Source: Actinomycetes bacterium (GTDB taxonomy: Bacteria > Actinomycetota > Actinomycetes > S36-B12). Taken from it: a stretch of DNA of 64,000 nt. How positions within the stretch are numbered: position 1 is the first letter of the stretch; each line of letters opens with the position of its first letter. The notes beneath the pieces were generated by a model. That model was not told the DNA's origin, searched no databases, and worked only from the letters and a program-made list of their open reading frames with translations. The DNA is taken from NCBI GenBank assembly GCA_024641635.1, contig JAHECS010000010.1, positions 1 to 64,000 on the forward strand, written 5' to 3'. A program made the position numbers and the translations under genes. Below, piece after piece: positions 59,449 through 64,000 of this stretch.

Positions 59449-60318
59449 GTGAGAGCACGCGCCCAGCACCTCTTTGAATGGGGTTCCCGCCTGGCCGCGG
59501 ACTACGGCCGTACGCGGGCGTCGCTGGCGGCCGGAGGGCTCGCCTACTTCGTGGCGCTGTCCATCGCCCCGGCGGCGCTGGCCTTCGGGGCCATTGCCGG
59601 GATCGTCCTCAGCCCCGAGGACGTCCGTGCTGCGCTGGAATTCCTCGCCGACCGTGCGCCGGACAACCTCGGGGACCTCAAGCCCGTCGCCGACGCGCTC
59701 GTGGCGACCATCGCGAACGCGTCCTCAGGTGCGTTCACCCTCACCACCGTCATCAGCGTCCTCGTCGCTGCGTACGCGGCGTCCAAGGTGGTGTTCGGAC
59801 TCCGGATGGCGATGAACACGGTGTTCAGCGTGAACGAGACCCGCAGCGGGCTGGTGGAGCGCGGCATCGCCACAGTCGTGACCCTCCTTGGGATGGTCGC
59901 CGCGGTGGCACTCGTCATCCTCCTGACGATCGTGCCCCGCGTGGCCGGCTGGCTGGGGTTCGACGCCACGCCGATCACGACCGTCAGCATCCCGGTCACG
60001 TGGGTCGTGATAGCGGCTCTGGTGTTCGTGTCCGTCAGGTGGATCATCGGCCACGCCCCAGACCGCCGCGAGCCGGTCGGCTGGCTGTCCCCCGGCCCGT
60101 GGGTGGCCACCTTGGGCATCGTCGGCTCGACGGTGGGCGTCGATGTCTACGCGCGCTTCTCGACGAGCCTGGGAGCTGCCGTCCTGGTGTTCGGCACGGC
60201 GGTGGTGATCCTGCTGTGGCTGTACCTGTGCTTCGTGGCGCTTCTTCTCGGCGCGATCATCGAGGCCGATGGGATCAGGACGAGAACCAGCGTGGCGGAC
60301 CGGCCACCAGTCCCGTGA
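59449..60318 (+). CDS. YihY/BrkB-family membrane protein
   Basis: This 289-residue protein has about six hydrophobic helices. RASLAAGGLAYFVALSIAPAALAFGAIAG (LAYxxxxSxxP motif) is diagnostic of the YihY family, and LWLYLCFVALLLGAIIEA is its last helix. The GTG at 59449 follows AAGGAT by 6 nt; the longer track ORF includes antisense tRNA sequence. Function is uncertain; the old RNase BN label is incorrect for this family. Confidence 0.85.
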   Translation: MRARAQHLFEWGSRLAADYGRTRASLAAGGLAYFVALSIAPAALAFGAIAGIVLSPEDVRAALEFLADRAPDNLGDLKPVADALVATIANASSGAFTLTTVISVLVAAYAASKVVFGLRMAMNTVFSVNETRSGLVERGIATVVTLLGMVAAVALVILLTIVPRVAGWLGFDATPITTVSIPVTWVVIAALVFVSVRWIIGHAPDRREPVGWLSPGPWVATLGIVGSTVGVDVYARFSTSLGAAVLVFGTAVVILLWLYLCFVALLLGAIIEADGIRTRTSVADRPPVP

Positions 60319-60562
60319 CGAAGGCGGCCGCAGCCGCCGCGAAGCCCATGTCGAGGGCGTCGGTCCAGGGCGTGAACACCCCGAACAGCCAGGCACCGAC
60401 GCCGGTCACCGCGGCCGCGCCCACGGAGAACGCCACCCGGCCGCCGGGTTTGGCGTCGTCGGTCCGCGCCACCTCGTCCTTGGGCGTTGGCGTGGGGGCG
60501 GGTGTGCCCCCCTTGGCGGCGTCGATCTCCCGCAGGAGCCGTTCGATCTCGTCCTCGGCCAT
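60275..60562 (-). CDS. Small membrane protein with acidic N-terminus
   Basis: This 95-residue protein starts MAEDEIERLLREIDAAKGG, followed by a Pro/Thr linker and two hydrophobic helices (VAFSVGAAAVTGVGAWLFGVF, LDMGFAAAAAAFVTGLVAG). CACAAT lies 6 nt before the ATG. It overlaps the end of the YihY gene by 44 bases on the opposite strand. Codon-position bias looks coding. Function is unknown. Confidence 0.7.
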   Translation of the reverse strand: MAEDEIERLLREIDAAKGGTPAPTPTPKDEVARTDDAKPGGRVAFSVGAAAVTGVGAWLFGVFTPWTDALDMGFAAAAAAFVTGLVAGPPRWFSS

Positions 60563-60678
60563 GCCCACATTGTGCCCCGGCGCGCGAATTCTTGGCCCGG
60601 CGAGGTTTGGACCATCGACCCGGCGGGCATACCGCGCGTGTCCGGGCCGAGGGTCGGGGGACCGAAGGCCAGGACAGC

Positions 60679-60710
60679 AGAAGGGCCCCGCCGGCTGGCG
60701 GGGCCCTTCT
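60679..60710. terminator. Isolated 14-bp hairpin
   Basis: AGAAGGGCCCCGCC and GGCGGGGCCCTTCT form a perfect stem with a GGCT loop. It looks like a terminator but lies about 360 bp after the nearest plus-strand stop (60318). Confidence 0.7.
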
Positions 60711-60844
60711 CATCTGGTCGAGCACGTCTGGTCCCTGGGGGGCGAAGTCGGTCGGCGACACCTCGGCGCGGCCCTGCTAGTCCGGCGGTTCCCGGGCCGG
60801 ACCGGAGCCGCTCAGGGCCCGATTCGTGGGGGAACCACCGTCGG

Positions 60845-60850
60845 TAGGCT
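60845..60850 (+). promoter_or_regulatory. Leaderless-type -10 box of argS
   Basis: TAGGCT lies 6 nt before the GTG at 60857. Confidence 0.55.
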
Positions 60851-60856
60851 CGCGCC

Positions 60857-62515
60857 GTGACCGCCGACGAGCTCGCCGCTGCCGTGACCCGGATCGTGTC
60901 CGAGCTGGCGGCTGAAGGCCTGCTGGTGATCGAAGCGGTCCCTGAGGTGCGGATCGATCGTCCCAAGTCCCGCGAGCACGGCGACTACGCAACGAACGTG
61001 GCCCTGGCCCTGGCGAAGAGCGCCGGGATGCCGCCCCGGGACCTGGCAGCGATGCTGGCCGAGCGACTGGCACAGACGTCGGGGATCGCCAGCGCGGAGG
61101 TCGCCGGGCCCGGCTTCGTCAACGTCCGCCTCGAGAGTGCCGCGCAGGGCGAGCTGGCACGCACGGTCGTGGTCTCGGGCGACCTGTGGGGTCATGGCAC
61201 GGCACTCGCGGGCCGGGTGGCCAACGTCGAGTTCATCTCCGCCAACCCCACGGGACCGATCCACCTGGGTCACACCCGATGGGCGGCCGTCGGCGATGCC
61301 ATCGCCAGGGTGCTGGCCGCGGCGGGTGCGGTGGTCAGCAAGGAGTTCTACATCAACGACCGCGGCGCGCAGATGGACAAGTTCGGCGAGTCCGTCATGG
61401 CGCTGGCGCACGGGCGCCCGGTGCCCGAGGACGGCTACCACGGTGGCTACGTCCTCGACCTCGCCGCGGAGATCGTCGACGCGAACCCCGGCATCACGTC
61501 GCTGCCCGAGGAGGAGCAGCTGGCCGCCTTCCGTGAGGCCGCCTACGCACGCCAGCTGGACCAGCAGCGGATGGTCCTCGATCTCTTCCGGACGCACTTC
61601 GACGTGTGGGCATCCGAGCGGGCCCTGCACGAGTCGGGCGCCGTCGAGCGCGGCCTCGCCCGTCTCCGCGAGCAGGGCCATGTGTACGAGCTGGAGGGCG
61701 CCGTCTGGCTGCGCACGACGGACTTCGGGGACGACAAGGACCGCGTTCTCGTCCGGTCGGACGGCTCCTACACCTACTTCGCGTCCGACACCGCGTACTA
61801 CGTGGACAAGCGGGCGCGCGGATTCGACCTCAACATCTACCTGCTCGGCGCCGACCACCACGGCTACGTCAACCGGCTCCGGGCCGTCGCGGCCTGTGCC
61901 GGCGACGACATGGATGACAACGTCGAGGTGCTGATCGGGCAGCTGGTCAAGATCACCCGCGAGGGCGAGGAGGTCAAGCTCTCGAAGCGCGCCGGCACCA
62001 TCGTCACGCTCGATGACCTTGTCCAGGAGGTCGGCGTCGACGCGGCCCGCTACACGCTGTCGCGGTACCCGGTGGACTCGCCGCTGACCCTCGATCTCGC
62101 CGAGATGATCAAGGCGACCAACGACAACCCGGTCTTCTATGTGCAGTACGCGCACGCCCGCATCGCGTCCGTCCTGCGCAACGCGGCCGAGCTGGGCATC
62201 GACTGGCGCGCGCTCGAGTTCGACCCGTCGCTCCTCGACCACGAGCGGGAGAACAACCTGCTCGGGATGCTGGGCGAGTTCCCCCGCGTGGTGGCCAGTG
62301 CTGCCGAGCTGCGCGAGCCGCACCGGGTGGCCCGCTACCTGGAGGACCTCGCCACCGCCTACCACCGGTTCTACGACGTGTGCTGGGTCCTTCCTCGGGG
62401 CGACGAGGAGCTGGCGCCGCTGCACGTGGCACGACTGTGGCTGTGCGCGGCGTCGCGGCAGACGATCGCCAACGGGCTCGACCTGCTCGGCGTCAGCGCG
62501 CCCGAGCGGATGTAA
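60857..62515 (+). CDS. argS: Arginyl-tRNA synthetase
   Basis: This 552-residue class I synthetase charges tRNA-Arg. The HIGH motif is in SANPTGPIHLGHTR, and the KMSKS-like loop is VKLSKRAGTIVTL. The N-terminal additional domain (SREHGDYATNVALALAKSAGMPPRDLA) and the anticodon-binding helical C-terminus are complete. The GTG at 60857 follows TAGGCT. A tRNA-Arg gene lies 1.5 kb away by chance or common clustering. lysA follows, as in other actinobacteria. Confidence 0.97.
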   Translation: MTADELAAAVTRIVSELAAEGLLVIEAVPEVRIDRPKSREHGDYATNVALALAKSAGMPPRDLAAMLAERLAQTSGIASAEVAGPGFVNVRLESAAQGELARTVVVSGDLWGHGTALAGRVANVEFISANPTGPIHLGHTRWAAVGDAIARVLAAAGAVVSKEFYINDRGAQMDKFGESVMALAHGRPVPEDGYHGGYVLDLAAEIVDANPGITSLPEEEQLAAFREAAYARQLDQQRMVLDLFRTHFDVWASERALHESGAVERGLARLREQGHVYELEGAVWLRTTDFGDDKDRVLVRSDGSYTYFASDTAYYVDKRARGFDLNIYLLGADHHGYVNRLRAVAACAGDDMDDNVEVLIGQLVKITREGEEVKLSKRAGTIVTLDDLVQEVGVDAARYTLSRYPVDSPLTLDLAEMIKATNDNPVFYVQYAHARIASVLRNAAELGIDWRALEFDPSLLDHERENNLLGMLGEFPRVVASAAELREPHRVARYLEDLATAYHRFYDVCWVLPRGDEELAPLHVARLWLCAASRQTIANGLDLLGVSAPERM

Positions 62516-62521
62516 CCCCCT

Positions 62522-62578
62522 CGACCTTGAGGTTGGCGCCCCCGGAACGGCCCCTGGGCGCCCGCAACCTCAAGGTCG
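62522..62578. terminator. Long hairpin between argS and lysA
   Basis: CGACCTTGAGGTTG and CAACCTCAAGGTCG pair over 14 bp, and inner GCGCC/GGGCGC bases extend the stem. It starts 6 nt after the argS stop and ends 25 nt before the lysA -10 box, so it should separate the two transcripts. Confidence 0.7.
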
Positions 62579-62602
62579 GCGGGGCTCGGCGCGGTCATGG
62601 CC

Positions 62603-62608
62603 TAGCCT
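62603..62608 (+). promoter_or_regulatory. Leaderless-type -10 box of lysA
   Basis: TAGCCT lies 6 nt before the ATG at 62615. Confidence 0.55.
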
Positions 62609-62614
62609 TCCGTC

Positions 62615-64000
62615 ATGCGCGCGCACCCGGCCGGCCCGCTCCATGCCGACGTCGTCTCCGACCATGCGGCCGTGGCCCGACCCACATCGGCCGAGGAGTT
62701 GAACCGACTCTCACCGGCGGTGTGGCCGTCGTCCGCCCGGCGCAACAGCGAGGGAGCGATCGAGATCGGCGGGGTCGACGTCCGTGACGCAGCAGCGGAG
62801 TTCGGCACGCCGTTGTTCGTGTTCGACGAGGACGACCTCCGTGCCCGCGCGCGGAACTACCGAGAGGCGTACGTCGGAGTAGGAGCGCGGCTGGTCTACT
62901 ACGCGGCCAAGGCGTTCCTCACGACGGCCGTGGCTCGCATCGTCACCGATGAGGGGCTGGGCGTCGACGTGGCCTCGGGTGGCGAGCTCGCTGTGGCCCT
63001 TCGCGCGGGCGTGCCGGGCGAGCGCATCCTCATGCACGGCAACAACAAGTCGATGGCGGAGATCGAGGCGGCGGTCGAGGCCGGGGTGGGGCGGATCGTC
63101 GTCGACTCCTTCGACGATGTCGTGCGTATCGCCGACGCCGCTGCTCGCGCCGGTGTCGTCCAGTCCGTCCTGGTCCGGGTGACCGTCGGCGTCGAGGCGC
63201 ACACGCACGAGTTCATCGCGACGGCGCACGAGGACCAGAAGTTCGGCCTGTCCGTATCCTCGGGCGCCGCTGAGGAGGCGGTGCGGCGAATCGCCAAGCT
63301 GCCGAGCCTGGATCTGCGCGGCCTGCACTCGCACATCGGCTCGCAGATCTTCGACGCCGCGGGTTTCGAGGTGGCCGCCGCGAGAGTCGTCAGCGTCGCG
63401 CAGCGGATCTGGGACGAGCAGGGCATCGAGGTGGAGGAGCTCAACCTCGGGGGCGGCATGGGCATCGCCTACCTCGAGTCGGACGACCCTCTGGACGTGG
63501 TCGACATGGCGGCGCAGATCGGCGACATCGTCGGCAAGCAGTGCGCCGCGGAGGGAATCCCGATGCCGGCGCTTGCCTTCGAGCCCGGTCGCGCGATCGT
63601 CGGCCCTGCAGCCGTCACGGTCTACGAGGTCGGGACGGTCAAGCCGGTCGAGCTCGACCGTGGCCTGGTGCGTACCTACGTCTCGGTCGACGGGGGCATG
63701 AGCGACAACATCCGCACGGCCCTCTACGACGCTGAGTACTCGGTGGTGCTGGCCTCGAGGGAGTCGTCGGCGGACCCGACCCTCTGCCGGGTCGTGGGCA
63801 AGCACTGCGAGTCGGGCGACATCGTGGTGCGGGATGCCTGGCTCCCGGGGGACCTGGCTGCTGGCGACCTGCTCGCCGTGGCCGCGACCGGCGCGTACTG
63901 CCGGTCGATGGCCTCCAACTACAACTACCTGCCGCGGCCGGCCGTCGTCGCTGCCCGCGACGGGCAGACCACGGTGTTCCTGCGCCGCGAGACGCTCGAC
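62615..64000 (+). CDS. lysA: Diaminopimelate decarboxylase (partial, runs off right edge)
   Basis: This gene is absent from the track because its stop is outside the window. The visible 462 codons cover nearly the whole PLP enzyme that forms lysine from meso-diaminopimelate. Lys99 in YYAAKAFL binds PLP; HSHIGSQ, NLGGGMGIAY, FEPGRAIVG, CESGDI and GAYCRSMASNYN complete the active site of the fold-type III family. The ATG at 62615 has TAGCCT 6 nt upstream. Position after argS is usual in actinobacteria. Confidence 0.96.
   Translation, partial: MRAHPAGPLHADVVSDHAAVARPTSAEELNRLSPAVWPSSARRNSEGAIEIGGVDVRDAAAEFGTPLFVFDEDDLRARARNYREAYVGVGARLVYYAAKAFLTTAVARIVTDEGLGVDVASGGELAVALRAGVPGERILMHGNNKSMAEIEAAVEAGVGRIVVDSFDDVVRIADAAARAGVVQSVLVRVTVGVEAHTHEFIATAHEDQKFGLSVSSGAAEEAVRRIAKLPSLDLRGLHSHIGSQIFDAAGFEVAAARVVSVAQRIWDEQGIEVEELNLGGGMGIAYLESDDPLDVVDMAAQIGDIVGKQCAAEGIPMPALAFEPGRAIVGPAAVTVYEVGTVKPVELDRGLVRTYVSVDGGMSDNIRTALYDAEYSVVLASRESSADPTLCRVVGKHCESGDIVVRDAWLPGDLAAGDLLAVAATGAYCRSMASNYNYLPRPAVVAARDGQTTVFLRRETLD

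Larger units (their letters stand above)
60563..60856. other. 294-bp gap with an isolated hairpin
   Basis: No protein gene is supported. The gap contains the promoter of the minus-strand small gene, a strong hairpin at 60679-60710, and the argS promoter at its end. The hairpin has no adjacent gene ending at it on either strand, so an unannotated short transcript is possible. Confidence 0.45.

Overview
The window is chromosomal DNA from a high-GC actinobacterium. The evidence is strong G/C third-position bias, WhiB1, a PdtaS-type histidine kinase, a SigR/RsrA pair, an actinobacterial Kgd (E2-E1 fusion), fused FbiC (coenzyme F420), Ni-superoxide dismutase with its SodX protease, and an OleA/OleBC/OleD hydrocarbon cluster. 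A Nocardioidaceae-like organism such as Aeromicrobium is my guess from this combination; it is not proven here. Coding density is very high, and I see no prophage, insertion sequence or CRISPR array. The ORF track lists only closed ORFs of about 60 aa or more, so it misses the gene running off the left edge, lysA at the right edge, two conserved small proteins, a leader ORF before tgt and a tRNA.

Layout. 1-2.5 kb: a secreted repeat protein (edge-truncated), a secreted DUF2202-like protein and a 55-aa conserved protein. 2.7-8.6 kb: fbiC, a SulP transporter, a cytochrome P450 and a CBS protein. 8.6-15.4 kb: hisN, a DUF2231 protein, and a minus-strand run of overlapping genes (membrane protein, PCuAC copper chaperone, Tat-exported DyP peroxidase, CopC, aroA, rsgA). 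15.5-29 kb: FUSC, SRAP, hydrolase, sigR-rsrA-biotinyl protein, pdtaS, whiB1, a lipid kinase and a GNAT/RsbW/SigF-type operon. Much of this block matches the gene content around aroA-sigH-whiB1 in Mycobacterium tuberculosis. A cassette of a YtcJ-like amidohydrolase, a UreA-UreB fusion and a divergent UreC homologue lies between the biotinyl protein and pdtaS. 29-41 kb: EthD-like protein, sodN/sodX, malic enzyme, MDR dehydrogenase, DUF6104, kgd, an ABC exporter, DUF2568, rhodanese and a sugar porter. 40.7-50.2 kb: L,D-transpeptidase, thioesterase, Abhydrolase_9, lytic transglycosylase, a GTPase, PAC2 and a TAP-like hydrolase. 50.3-54.8 kb: oleA-oleBC-oleD. 55-64 kb: hydrolase, MFS, tgt, yhhQ, tRNA-Arg(CCG), YihY, argS and the start of lysA.

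Systems. The Ole genes should condense acyl-CoAs head to head and convert the product through a beta-lactone to an alkene. The copper genes resemble the DtpA/ECuC copper-trafficking cluster of Streptomyces. Tgt and YhhQ point to queuosine-precursor salvage. The urease-like cassette keeps every nickel ligand but has changed flap and pocket motifs and has no ureDEFG genes nearby; it is the best candidate for an undescribed activity.

Non-coding signals. A 20-bp sequence occurs six times in two clusters 24 kb apart, three times in frame inside copC and three times as hairpin arms before kgd. A TANNNT box lies 6-8 nt before the start codon of many genes, which predicts widespread leaderless mRNAs. 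A GGAAT-N18-GTT autoregulatory promoter precedes sigR. A CsoR/CstR-like palindrome abuts the rhodanese gene. The yhhQ start codon lies one base after the tRNA-Arg CCA end. Three convergent gene pairs stop on a shared CTAG.
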